Shown here: positions 50,160-62,373 of the stretch, piece by piece | Numbering within the stretch: position 1 is the stretch's first letter | How the letters are laid out: each line of letters opens with the position of its first letter | Origin: Hymenolepis diminuta | Taxonomy: Eukaryota; Platyhelminthes; Cestoda; Cyclophyllidea; Hymenolepididae | Length of the DNA: 64,000 nucleotides | Assembly: GCA_900708905.1 (NCBI GenBank) | Contig: CAADRB010000004.1 | Location: forward strand, 2,359,685-2,423,684 | Direction: 5' to 3' | Translations under genes and position numbers: made by a program | Notes under the pieces: model-generated | What the model saw: only the letters and a program-made list of their open reading frames with translations | Database searches by the model: none | What the model was told of the DNA's origin: nothing

Positions 50160-52570
50160 TCTACAAAATCCCATCTCCTTTGCTCGCTTGATCCCATTTC
50201 ATTATATTAATTCCCTGGGCTGATCTCATTTCCTTCTGTGTATCCAATGCTGCCCTGCTTTAAACACTCAAATGAATGTCACATTTCGAACTGGATTCAT
50301 TTAGGAAAATTTCCTGCTGGATGTCAGAGTGAATAAAGTCGCATTCACTGCTACTTTGCACAAAGTCATGGTTAAGACAAGTCGATCAGGACTCCAAGGA
50401 AGTCTTCTGTTTGATCGGACCGTTGTGGTCAAAATAGCCAACAACGTCAATCCCTGTCCCTAAGAATGTAAAAATTGGCCTTAAGGAAATTCAAGAGAAA
50501 ATGATGAAGTACGAAGCTGCTATTTGTATTGGCCATTCCTGATCTCGTCTGGACTATATTGACAGTTGTAGTAACTATCGCCGGATAATTACTCATTGCA
50601 GGACAAAAATGCCTTACAATTTTCATCAGAGGAAAGCATCCGAACATGTGGGAAGTTCATAGAGAGGGAGCACATTTACTTTTACGAGAGTACCAGTCTA
50701 AAATACCCTAAATCGATCGCATCGATTTATCGGCTATAATAGCAGAACGATATCTGGAGATCGTTTAAAGGGAGAGTTGAGAAGTGTGTTCGAGTAGACG
50801 ACAGATATTTGTCCATTAGCGCTCAGAAGGCGCATTGGCAACAAATCAGATGAGATCAACGGTTTTCGATGCACATCCAGTGATGTGAATGACAAACCGC
50901 GTTGGTAAAATGAACTCAATAAAGGGCTGGTAGAATGCGAAAATGCCAACTCAAGTCATGTGTGGTATAAAGTTTTCATTAATTAGAGGCCGTCACTAAT
51001 ATAATAAGCATCTCGTTAACATCTCTATTGAAGATGAATGATACGCAGTTGTATTTAATTCGCGCTACTATGCATAGCATCACTCACCTCCCTCCCCCCC
51101 TCTCCCATAAACATGAAAACGTACAGTTTTTTGCGTAGTCATCTAAGATGTGAGCCACCGAGACGCCGCTACCGAAGAATTAGAAAACTAAGATATAAAC
51201 CTCTCTAGCACGCAGACCAACACGGACGTACAGAGAGCCAATGAGAAGCCAGGATACACTCAACCACAATTCATTGGTGCTTGAAACGAACGTGGCCATT
51301 GTGATAGGATGATTACTGCCTCTTAACTCATACTCTTGCATGCTTCTTATGCCCATAAATCCCACTTTGTCTTGTTTATATTAAGTTCTATAATAGATTC
51401 CTTTTAGTCCATACTTCCTACACGAAGGTTCAAGATTTTTTCCATAACGAAGACTGGCTACGTCCACTTAAAACTCGTTCACTCTACCCATCAACCAACT
51501 ATTATAATAAACAAAACTTTATTTTAGAAAATCTAGGTTGTCAGCTACTGCCCCTCAGCTTCAATCTTAAATATGCTAAAAGATGTAAGAAGTGAAAGAA
51601 TATGTGCATCAGGGAGAAATGGAAGAGGTGTAGATTTTTGATAGGAGAAGCATTGTTTTACTGTGAACAGGAAGTGTGATATAGTTGCACACTATTTACA
51701 CATAAATTCCACACTACAGGCGTGATAATATAACCTCCACCTCATCGTCGTAGCAGGTCACGGCATGACGATTTATTGATTGGTCTTTTGTCACAGGCTC
51801 TGCCACATTGGATGCAGAAACCAATTAATAGTAACTTTTCGTTAAATCTTCCCCCGGTTAGCCACTTGTGTCCTCTCTCTCTCCTCGGGTTGAGCAGTTG
51901 TCACTTTATAAACAGGTTTAGAGGTAGAAATTGCATGACCGTAATTCAGATACAAAGCTTTGCAAATAGTAGGGTCAAGTCAAATTGAGTGGATAATATG
52001 ATAGGAAGGCGAAACAATGCCTTGATGTGCACCGGAAGTGCAATATCGATTCCACGTCACTTCCACGACATAACCACGGTACGACGACATCAGTCGCCAT
52101 TCATCAATTGGTCCGTTGTCTGACCAATCAAATTCTGAAATGAGACTTACCAACAAAACGGAAAGTAAGTAAATACCAGCCGTATAAAAATATTGTGCAA
52201 CGTTCAGCAGTCCCGACAGAGGTTGAAAGTGATAGAACGAAACAATGCGGATTATCAGATGTTATCAACGGTTTACAATTTAGGTCATAAATAGACCTTC
52301 CTGAGGCCAAAACTTTAGTAACAAAATCAAAAGTAATTCGACCGCAAAATATGTACTTTTGTCTAAGTTCAAATTACCACAAAGTTTATACTCAAAATAT
52401 GTACTATCATTTCTAACACAAAATGAAGGAACTGAATATTTTATCAGATGAAATGAAATAGAAACTACGAAGATGAAATTTGTTTTTCTTTTCTTCATCA
52501 ACTCATCTTCACATACACTTAGCATATTTTAAGAATAGCCTAAAACGATTACCGAGTGTGATAAAATGAA
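50160..52570. other. Non-coding region with weak internal repeats
   Basis: No coding exon is supported. A diverged direct repeat may exist between about 51665-51820 and 52025-52135 (shared GGAAGTG, ATTCCAC, then ATTGGTC and TTGTC blocks). Open frames at 50447-50647, 50734-50949, 51180-51365 and 52280-52525 are unsupported. Confidence 0.45.
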
Positions 52571-52574
52571 ACAA

Positions 52575-52765
52575 AGCATAGCTAGTGTGTCACCCAGTGA
52601 GCAGAATAGCCAACTGCACTAGTGAGGCTTGACTAATAAAGGGGGATTTAAAAGAAATCGAGTCCTTCACATTAAAAATTCCGTGACACTACTTTTCCAC
52701 CCGGAATAGGTGTTGGAAAATGCTTTCCTAAATGTACTTAGAGGGTTATTTTTATTGTAATCAAG
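52575..52765 (+). repeat. SINE-like element, 5'-truncated copy
   Basis: AGTGAGCAGAATAGCCAACTG, then GGCTTGACTAATAAAGGGGG, AAATCGAGTCCTTCA and AGGTGTTGGAAAATGCTTTC follow the same order as the body and tail of the 50-kb copy read on its minus strand. The box A/B head is missing. Confidence 0.65.
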
Positions 52766-54808
52766 GTGAAAACTAGTCATTTGTAGCCAATTAAAAGCAG
52801 GAAGAACTTATGTCGAAGACATTTATAGCAAATTTGGAAAATTCTGACCATGGATACTTGTGTCCGCTGTTTTTGAGTAAGAGCCTAAACACCAAATATG
52901 CTTCATCACACTAAGGTAGTTAAAATATTGAGATCATTCAGCAGATAAATGAAAATCTGAAACAAATACGGGTTGCATGAGACTTGAAATAAAGCAGAAA
53001 TCAAGTTAAATTAATTAATATAGCAATTCAACCCAAACACTAGAAAAAATTCGAGATCCATTCCGCGTACTCTTCCTATACAGCCATCAACCGCAGTGTG
53101 CTGGCCATAAACCTTATCAGAACACAATTGCTAAGACACTGTCTCCTCTCAGATCTTAATTACATTACCCGCACGACCCTTCAGATAAACCTAACCTAGC
53201 CCGAATTCAGAAAGTTTAATGATAAATAATTTGAATGAACTGCCAAGCACTTGATGTAATAGAACAGGAATATGAAAAAATGCCTAAGAATTGAATATAA
53301 CACTGAAAAAATACAAAACTAGCATAAACTAACAAACGGCTCCTTAACCCAATTCGCATATAGGCTTTTTTCGCAAACCGACGATTTTTGATTAGATGAG
53401 ATTAAGATGCAAATTAATGCAAACCAACATAGGCTACAGTCAAATATTATACTGAAGCAGTAGACCCTCTATCAAAATCGTATCTTTGATACGACCTTGT
53501 GTTCAAATGAACTAAAGTAAACTAAAACTGCACAAACTTCGATTCTTCCATGACAAAATAGGATGCAAATTAGCGGAACATCAATCATTATAAAACCGAA
53601 ATAACTACGGACGCACTTGCGTTTAACAGTAACGCGTACAGACACGAAAATCAATCAAGAAACTTACATAATTAAATTTGTCTCCTAAGTGAAATCGAGA
53701 CACATTCTTCATGAAATAATACTTGAACTTCGTACTCTTATGAGACGACAAAGATTATGTAACACCATTAAGAATGGCAACTCTGGCTGTTAAGTAGACC
53801 TCACTTCTATCACGCAATATTCCGGACTGGTTCCTGGATTATTAAGGCCTACACCTCTCAGCTCTCTTCCGATCTACTCGCATTCTGGGATCTCCACCAT
53901 ACTGCGAAGGAAACAAACACGTAAATAAGCACTATGGTTGTTTAAAACCTCAAGACACAAGAGGAAAAGCGGAATCGCCTTCTACCCGTTCCGTTTGGAA
54001 ATTTTCACCAAATATTTAATGACCACTGAACTAGAATTCAGCAATCACCAATATACAATTGTAAAGTACATATGAAATATAGTGTCAGCTGCGGAAGTTC
54101 ATTCCACTAAATCTGACCTGATAACCCGCTGGTTAACTAAAAGTTGATAATCCACCCGACACAATTTAAGCTCAATTCAGATTATTTAACATCCAATAAT
54201 TTAGTACTCACCAATAATAACAGTGATAGACAGGTGAGATTTAGCAGCAGCTATAAAAATTCCTGCTCTAGGTTTAACCATTAAAATTGAACCTAAAATC
54301 AATATAACTGTAGTACCCACGATTAACGTATTAAATCCAAAAATGTTTAAAATTTAGGAAGGCAACGTAAATTACTTCCAATCTTGAGTTTCGCTAGAAA
54401 CCTAATCACATAACTGTGCACATCGAATAATTTAAATGATCAACCGTATTCATCAGGTAAAGTGCTGAAGAAAAGCTTTACTGAAGATTAGTAAAACAAG
54501 ACCTTAATTACAGAAAATAGGATAGACAGACAAACAGCAAACTGGGTCTTAGTCATCGTTCTACTAACGCTAGCCCCAATCCCTTCTCCCACACGTCCGC
54601 ACATCGTACGCCCACCAGTATGGCATAAGGCAAAGCCAACAGGCCAGTACACTAACCAATCATAATGTATAACTTTCCGCGCAGACTGCCGATTACAATC
54701 GATAAAACAGCCCTCCGACAAGTCGTTGTCGTGGCACCCAGGAAAACGAAAATAAAACCACAGAGACCCAATTAGAGAAAAAACAAACCCACATATTATC
54801 GCTGTACA
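52766..54808. other. Non-coding region downstream of hnRNP K
   Basis: No coding exon seen. The open frame 54488-54859 on the minus strand overlaps the hnRNP K stop and starts at GTG; it is most likely 3' flanking sequence. Confidence 0.5.
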
Positions 54809-54814
54809 TTTATT
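54809..54814 (-). terminator. Poly(A) signal of hnRNP K gene
   Basis: AATAAA on the minus strand, 32 nt beyond the TAA at 54846-54848. It implies a very short 3' UTR. Confidence 0.65.
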
Positions 54815-54845
54815 GCGTACTAAAAGAGGACTCCGAAGCTGCTCC

Positions 54846-56731
54846 TTAATTTTGCTCACCGAAACGTTTCACGCTAAAGAGAAAATAAAGATGCAGATAA
54901 AAGAACGGAAATACAAAAAGCACGATAAGATAATAGAGAGAAGCGTACCAAAGCTGCAGATAAAACTGAGCACTCTGAATTTGCTCCGGAGTGCCAGAAA
55001 TGGTGATAATTCTGTCCTCAACACTTGGATCTTGAGAACTTATCTTGATGTCAGCTCCAGACTCCTTCCGTACTTGATTAATACGGGCGCCACCCCGACC
55101 CATAATAGCACCAATCATCTGAAACGAAAAGGATGGTGAAAGAGAACTTGTAAAATTAAATTATCCTAAAAGTTCACACCCGATCCTGTTACGAACCTTG
55201 TTGCTCACAGAGACTTGAGTAGTGCTCGGCTGAGGAATGAGGTTCATTCCAACCGCAGCGCCGGGAATTCTTTAAATGTGACAATTATAACAGATATTAT
55301 GGGAGGTTTTAGAATAATAACAAATCAGGTGAGACTTACCCACGCATCATTCCAGCCATCATTGCAGCAGCAGTAGCGGCATCACCAGCGGGACCAGAAG
55401 TAGTTCCCCCGGGATGACTTTGACCGCCAGTAGCAGCCAACATGGCCGCAGCAGGTGGTAACCCGGAAGCGATAGCTTGGCTAACAACAGCAGCCTGGGT
55501 TACACTGCGCGGTGTAGCACCACCAGTGAACAAGCTAGCAGCGATCATCGAATTTTGCGGGTAGTTATTGTTAGTGAAATTGCTTCGACGGTTTCCATAA
55601 GAATTATTTGATGAATTGATACCCATCCCACACCAGCCGCCGTATTGCATAGCCATCGCCTCATTAAAACTTCGGGCGTCGTAATTTTGTCTCGGACCTT
55701 TTGCTGGAGCGCCTTCAAGCAATTCGCAAATAGCTTGAAGACAACTTATAACATGTGAGACGCTCCCAACCAACTGAACAATACGATCAGTGGAATCGGG
55801 ACACAGCGTTTGGTAAACCTTGAGAGTTTTTAGCATTGATTGCTTAATTTAATGCGTTGTAAGGATTTAATCATGCTTACTTCTCGAAGCTCCTTGATTT
55901 TGCTTCCGCTCTTTCCGATGATACAGCCAGCTTGACTTTGGTGAACAAGAAGACGTAAATCAACCAAATCTTCTTGTTGAGACAAGGCTTGCTAAAGAAA
56001 GTAAGGTAACTGTAACACAATATTACCCGATTCAGAGTATTGGCCATGATTTCCATAACCGAGTTAACGTCACCCTCTAAAAGCAGGATCCTAAAAAGGT
56101 TGTTTTATGAATGCTAGACGTGGGAAAAGAGACGGCGAGCAACGAATATATGGGAAATTAGGGGGCAGAGTTCATACCTTTCGGGTCCGTTGCTATCAGG
56201 GATATTAATGGTGACAGAATACTGTAGGGAGTACGCACCAACAAGTGAATAAATCAGTCCATCGCAAAAAACATCATTGCGATTAAGGGGTGCGGACAAG
56301 GGTAGACGAGAGAGGGATGGTGAAGGGGTTGGGCCGATTGGGTACGGGCAGGGTTTCGGGGTCGGGAATAATGGGAGGTAATATGAAATAAAGAGAAAGC
56401 CACTAGATTAGAGAGGGGTCTACTCGCAAAAGAGGCTACATCTGGGACACGGAAAAACACTCACCTCATCACGGAGCTTCTTTATGTTTTCTCCGCGTTT
56501 GCCTATTATCAAACCGGCGGTCTAATAATGGTAAAAAGTGTAAAGAAATTCTACCTTCGTAGAGATCAAAAAGCGCAACTCGACAGAAGGTCCTTCACGC
56601 ATTATTTTTGCTGGGGGTTCATCCACTGCGGAATTATCATTTAAATAAATTAAATTATTACGTTCAGAGGGAGGTTCAGTGAGGAAATCCAGCTAAAAAT
56701 GCGATTAAATTCGACAATGCAAGCTCACCAT
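54846..56731 (-). CDS. HNRNPK: hnRNP K orthologue, three KH domains, ten exons
   Basis: Minus-strand exons are 56731-56729 (the ATG alone), 56692-56555, 56521-56465, 56221-56178, 56090-56027, 55991-55881, 55842-55340, 55269-55197, 55118-54949 and 54873-54846. They join in frame into 396 residues (human about 463). KH1 (about 37-95) has the GxxG loop GKRG and IPDSNGPERI. KH2 (about 113-190) has LRLLVHQSQAGCIIGKSG, then KIKELRE and CPDSTDRIV. KH3 (about 325-388) has TQVSVSNKMIGAIMGRGGAR, then ESGADIKI and EDRIITISGT. The end, LQLCVKRFGEQN, lines up with the human C terminus. hnRNP K binds C-rich single-stranded RNA and DNA through the KH folds and acts in transcription, splicing and translation. 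The KH2-KH3 linker is short and rich in Ala, Met, Asn and Gly, without the many RGG and proline motifs of the vertebrate protein. PCBP is the closest alternative, but the KH2 and C-terminal matches favour hnRNP K. Confidence 0.95.
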
Positions 56732-58650
56732 ATTTGGGTAACACGCGGTTTCAAACAAAAGTGTCACATACCAGCCTATGCACTAAATAAATTGAAATAA
56801 ACTGGGAATAAAAATTACAAAACCATCTAAGATTTTAATTGTCAAATTATTTTTATTTTGTCATATTATATTTCTAATTAAATTGAATGAGTTATAAGAA
56901 GCCAAATATAAAAGTAAATTCTCTGATATCTTTCCAGGAGTTCATTTTCATGGCATCACTCTATTGACAATTCATTGTTCTAAAATTGGACTATTTAGTA
57001 ATGCTTCACTATACATTTACTTAGTTATAATTTTTTAGAAATAGTCTGTTTTTCATAGTTACGATTATTTTCGGATATAATGTTCCATTTTATATTCTTC
57101 TCACTCGGTATCATAAAATTAAATTGATTTTGACATAATTTTTAATTTATACGCCAACCTTATTAAGATTTTTAATCAAATTTTTTTGTTATTTATTATG
57201 AAAGGAGATCTGTAAACGTTTATATTGCGATTTGAACAGTTTAGGCTTATGCTTTTCGTGCTTTATGCTATTTTATGCTTTGGTAAATATACATCCGATG
57301 TAGAATCACGGTCTAAGTTTAAATTTAGCAGGAATTAGCTCCCTTTCATAATTTAAGGCATGAAGTTCTGAATAAATGAGATACCAATTACCTTTCAAAA
57401 TTCAAATATATGTGAACTTAAAAGATCTCATTATAAAAATACAATATGTGAGGCGCAATTGTTCTTTCCAATATGTATTTTGATAGATGTGTAACTATTC
57501 ATTTAAAATGATTTTGATTGCATTACTGTCCATAAATTTCTGAAAAATGTTTTTCAACTATCTGATTTTGTTAAAACAATCCAAAATCTTGTAAAGAAAA
57601 TATCTGAACCAAGATGTCTTAATAATAAGACTAGTACTAGCAGAAAGCTGGAAGCCGGTGAAAAGACATCTGCGCTGTACCAAACTAGTTCTAATTATGA
57701 AGTATTAGATACAATAACACGTTCAACCATCAAAATGTGACAAAGCAGGAGAAAAATCAGCACATCTTTTGGGATTTCTGATTATATTTTACCTCCAAAG
57801 ATAGTCTGAAAATCCCAGTACATGGTAACAAGACGGAGTTAATGAAATTTAGTGCCAAGACTGATTGAAAAACAGATTAGTCACTTTTACAAATAATTGA
57901 TATTTATAAATAGTCAACAACTAAATTATTATTGTTATTATTTGAATGAAAGTTATTTTTTGGCTTTGAAAAACCTTAACAAAACTTGAATGTAATAATA
58001 AGACAACAGAATATTTCGAAACACTATAAAACTATAAACCTCAATAGATGTGATAACGAAAAGGGAAATCCGCTTTGGCCATTAGGGAGTTTCTAATATT
58101 ACCCTAGGGGAGCCAGGAAAGTCTATTAGTATGTAGATGCAAAGGAGAGCATGCAGAACAGGCACTGGACTGGTAGCAGTGGCACTTAAATGAAGCTTAG
58201 CAGAGAGTTATAGAGAGAGAGGATAATATAGTAGAAAGTCGAGAAAAGCTAACTGAAGAAATTGACGGGCAGGAGCTGGAGAGGGAAAACGTCTGAGTTT
58301 AGCTTGGGAGAAGATTTTTAGCAACAGCGTAAATTATTTTTTTTTCCTGAACAATAATTTTCTCTTAGTCCATTTTCATCAGTTACCTCAGTGATGCTGA
58401 CTAACTCCGAACCCCAGTATGAATATTCTACCTAGAAATTACATCATACAGTCTGTTATAAACTCGTTGGCTCCTAAGGAACCAGGAATCAGTAATAATA
58501 ATTGTTATAACACAAGATTAAGCAAAATTCAGCAATTACTCAAGTACTGCATAACAGCAACGTGTGATCTTAGTACGTTTCAGGAAATTGTAAATCTTAT
58601 GACTTTTTTAAAATGAATAATCGACTTACTTTTTCTTACGAAAAAGTTTA
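56732..58650. other. Upstream of hnRNP K; AT-rich, purine-rich patch
   Basis: Should include the hnRNP K promoter and 5' UTR. A purine-rich stretch (AGAGAGAGAGG and similar) lies at about 58195-58310. No coding exon is seen. Confidence 0.45.
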
Positions 58651-58656
58651 TTCCTT

Positions 58657-59470
58657 TTATCCAAAATCTTCCGGCGAAAGTAATTCATCCATATGTTTGA
58701 GAGTTGGATCCAACACAAATCTTTTTCGAGGTCTTCTGATGCGTCTAGAAACAAAATTTGACCTATGACTAGGTTGAGTCTCCGAATTTTCAGGATTCAT
58801 CGGCATAGGGAGGTAACATGCCTCCAGATAAATGTAGGTTGGATCCGTTTTTTGTTTGGAAGTTCGTTCTGTTCACCAAAAACAGACATTTTCGCCATTG
58901 CACACCAAGATTTGAACACCAATATGAAGCGTCATCCGGTATCTAAACTGTAAAGAACATAGAACCTATTTCACTGTCACCTTTGCTTGTACCATGAGAA
59001 GTCGCCTTTTCACATTATCAAAAAGTTACTCAACTTGACCACTGAGATTAGGTGGAGTTAAAAAGGGAGGTATTTGGGTCACAACAAAATTCATCAAATC
59101 GAGCAGAAGAGAGGTGGGTAATATTCTTGGACATAATCACTTTTGGTAAGCCATGAATGGCGAACACCTAGTAGAAGATGTTGATAATGGTATCGGTTGC
59201 GTCACATTTAAGAGATACGACCTTTGACTATCATATGAATACACCAAGATAGGATAAAAGATTCTTTAGATAAGCAAGACTGAGATCAATGTGGGACCAA
59301 GTAGCGATATTTTGAGAGAATACAAGACCTTAATAATAAGAAAGTGCAGCCTCACCTGCATTATGTGCAACCGCTTTTGACACTGTTCCATTTATAAGTG
59401 GAGTTATTTCAGCAAGACCAATTTCTTCAGGTTCTTTATATTTATCATTCATACGTGCCTATAACCTTGA
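58657..59470 (-). pseudogene. Ty3/gypsy-type pol remnant (integrase core and C terminus)
   Basis: On the minus strand, shifting frames and stops give the pattern of a retrotransposon integrase. It starts with WSHIDLS near 59290 (first Asp kept), then KVVSLKCDATDTIINIF, FAIHGLPKVIMSKNITHLSS, PPNLSGQVE and DNVKRRLLMVQAK. The second catalytic Asp, normally in IVSDNGTQF, is Lys here; the Glu of GQVE is kept but followed by a stop. The C-terminal tail is open for about 80 codons, with RRIRRPRKRFVLDPTLK, to TAA 58657-58659. Further upstream (59390-59470) a clean stretch ARMNDKYKEPEEIGLAEIT may be the integrase leader. Gag, protease and reverse transcriptase are not seen. The copy is dead and truncated. 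Confidence 0.75.
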
Positions 59471-60329
59471 ATGGTGAACGAACACGGGTTTAGCTCGAAT
59501 GGGATTACACTAATCAAAATATTTGATGGACTTGACCATGGTGGGTGATTCATGAGTTCTGGAAGAGGCAAAATTAAAACAACATTCTTTCTGTCCCTTT
59601 AGGCGGCATATTACATTTGTCTGTTGATCAGGCAGACAGGATTTCAGAACTGATTATCGCTTGGATAGGGTAGGTTCCTGATGAAACGACTTTGGCATGG
59701 AAGATTCCATAGAGTGTGTGAGGTTAGTTACTGGATGCAATTTCATATCATCAGTAACCGTCTCAACAGGAGCTAGAGCAGAATAAACAATAGGAGATAA
59801 TGGTACAGCAGAATGCAGAGAATGATCTTTAGTAAAAGCATGAGAAACAGTGGCAGTAAGAGTGAGAGTATATATTTAACTTCAATTTTTGCAGAAATAA
59901 CCTCCAGTTCTGCACACAAGCTCTCAAAGAATTTGTTAAGTATTGAGAAGTCAACTTTTTCTTGAGAAAACTTAGGCTTTTTACTTTTGACATTGTAAAA
60001 ATCGTCATAGATTGTAAACATCATGTGCCTTCCTCTTGCTATAAATTTATTAACCTCCCAAAATGTCCTACGAAAGCCATAACTCAATAATAATACGGGA
60101 TTTGGCAAACTCCAGCAATATACTCAAAATTCTGCAAAGCTAGGACAATAGTGCCAAATATGAGAAAATAATATTTTCCCCAAACAACTCTCGTTTGTTT
60201 TTCAATTTAAGAGATTTAACGTGTGCAAAATAAATGCCGGATACTAGACAACGTCATGACTGACCAGAGAGTTTGTCTCGAATCCCCAAAATTGATGTCT
60301 CATATTTCGATAGAAGATGCTACAGCCAG
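59471..60329. other. Region between gypsy remnant and repeat B
   Basis: The minus-strand open frame 60108-59773 (111 codons) starts with a polar segment and ends in a long Leu-rich hydrophobic tail. It may be an eroded part of the same retroelement, but no domain is visible. GTCTCGAATCCCC near 60271 recalls a tRNA box B. Confidence 0.4.
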
Positions 60330-60620
60330 CAAATGTCTATCATCACCTTGCGATTATAAATAACTGACTGGTGATAAGATCTTCACTACAGTGTCCACGG
60401 GTGGTCCCGCTGTGTGTTTGTGTGTTTACACATAGATACCTAATCGGGCGTCTCTCGTTACGCCGTCTCCGACAACGAGGCATGACTAACGTCCAATGAA
60501 GAAATGTTTTGTATATAAATATAATTTACTTATTAATAAATTGGGTTGGCTTGTCTGCCACCTCCGAACTGATCTGGCGACAAGAATGACTTGACCTATT
60601 CCATCTATCCTATCGATGTG
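60330..60620 (+). repeat. Dispersed repeat family B, copy 3
   Basis: Matches 43215-43475 in the same orientation, and its last 90 bases match 17705-17800. It includes a GTGTGTTTGTGTGTTT stretch and ends around GGTTGGCTTGTCTGCCACCTC, then GAACTGATCTGG. Confidence 0.65.
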
Positions 60621-60807
60621 GCCCCGATAGATCTTCCTAACGTTATTACAAATAGTTCTAGTAAATTTAAGCAAAATGTAAATTTTATGAATAATTAACC
60701 ATTTTTTGTTAAATAATTTTATTTTTAGCCTTTTTTATCATTTATCATTTTTATCAAATCATTTTTTTTGTTTTTGGCAGTCGCTTTGATCCCTGATGAA
60801 ATTTAGA

Positions 60808-61055
60808 TGTGGGGACGACTCCAAAAAGTGACGAATCGCACCTAAACAAAATTCCTTTGGGTTGTTTCCGACAGTGAACAATGGGACGCTGCTTGTTTAG
60901 TCGAAGCCATATATAGACCCCCTCTATAAACCACTACACGATTCGCATCTCGGTATTCATATATACAAGTTTCTCTCGTCCTCCTGTCTCTTCTTTTCAT
61001 AGTCAATAAAGCTCTCTAACACAATATATCTCTCATTTTACCAACTTGTTCTGTG
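60808..61055 (+). repeat. LTR-like block (possible solo LTR)
   Basis: It starts TGTGGGGACGACTCC, has a TATA-like CCATATATAGACCCC near 60906-60920, a pyrimidine-rich stretch, then TCAATAAAGCTCTCTAACA (poly(A)-type signal), and ends near TTGTTCTGTGGCGAAAATCG, which looks like the LTR end and primer-binding site of a retroelement. No coding body follows and no second copy is in the window. Composition is less AT-rich than the flanks. Confidence 0.45.
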
Positions 61056-62373
61056 GCGAAAATCGTACGCACAGAGAAGGCATAGTTAAAAGAAGGGCTG
61101 AAGAACATAATTCTTAAATTAATCACTTCAAATAAGCACGTAACAATGTATAGTTGAATTGTTGAACTCGGTAAAATAGTATTAATTAATTTGTAAACAA
61201 AAGTAAAATGGAAATCCATAGTATTCAAAGATTTTAGAATTTATGTTGTAATATTTTTCACTCAAAGGAGGAAAATTCCTCTAAAGAATAAGTATTCTGA
61301 TATTAAATAATTTCGATTATAGCAAAAAATTAAATTACAATTATAATCTGAGGGCTTCCATTTTCCAATCTTTATTAATTAGCAAAAACCAAAATCACTT
61401 CAGAATAAAATCAGCTTATTATACCCTTGAGAAGGCTTTGCAAGAAGTTTATTATGGGGAGGCTGAGCGGACAATACTTAATTTTATAAAGTAGTAAACA
61501 ATTGGGAAGCAATTCTTATGAGAGCTAAATAGTTATAAAAATCACTGAATGGAGCAAATGGAAAGCATGTAAAAAGTGGAGGAGATAATGTGGAGGCCAG
61601 ATCGAGGTTTGTAAATTCGAACGAATTCAATACATTACATTCTTCCCTCCTCAGAAAAGTCCTTTATTTATCATAAGACATACTTTCTCAAACAGACATT
61701 TACATTTGCAGATAAATATTTTGCATATTGTTTTAATATCTATCTATATCTTTCAAAAATCCAAGTTAAACACATAATACACATGCTATTTAATGCGATT
61801 CTGAACAGAAGAATCGGAAATAGATGACACTCATTTGTTCTTATAAGATTCCCTTTAAGTTGTAATCTATAACATATTTCATTCATTTAATTACATTAAA
61901 ATTGCTCACAAGTAGTTCTATATAAAATCTTTATATAGGAAGAGCAATAAGAAATTTATAATTGCTTGATGGAGTTGCGAGTTAAATTATACTAAATCAA
62001 TCCACCGTTAATTGCTTATTCAACGTAGTTCTGTATTTCAAAAATGCATTTTCGATATGCCTCGAATTCAAGAGTAAAATTAGGACTGTTTTATTAATGC
62101 AATTTTAATCTCCCAAAAAATAAGTTTTATATTAATGCGCCGTGTGGTGTATATGATTCAGACAGTACGATATGGTGTGTAAATATGGCAAAATTAAAAT
62201 ATAATTAATTGATCAAAAATAACAAAACAAAATATGACCTGCAAATAATTTTTTATAATTATTTGTTTGTCTGAACTAAAATCTTAAATCATAGGGAGAT
62301 TCAGGGTTAGTAATATTACGAAAAATTAGTTTTGTGATATTATTTTGATTTAGTTTTGATGGAAATTAAATAA
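61056..62373. other. AT-rich upstream region of the kinase gene
   Basis: No coding exon seen; it should hold the promoter of the kinase. An acceptor-like tttgatttag ends near 62352, about 20 nt before the ATG. Confidence 0.45.

Noticed and set aside
54488..54859. 123-codon minus-strand open frame overlapping the hnRNP K end
   Set aside because: Begins at GTG inside the last hnRNP K exon in another frame and runs past its poly(A) signal; no homology seen.
59773..60108. 111-codon minus-strand open frame
   Set aside because: The hydrophobic Leu-rich tail reflects AT-rich repeats; no retroelement or cellular domain could be recognised, though it could be eroded gag.
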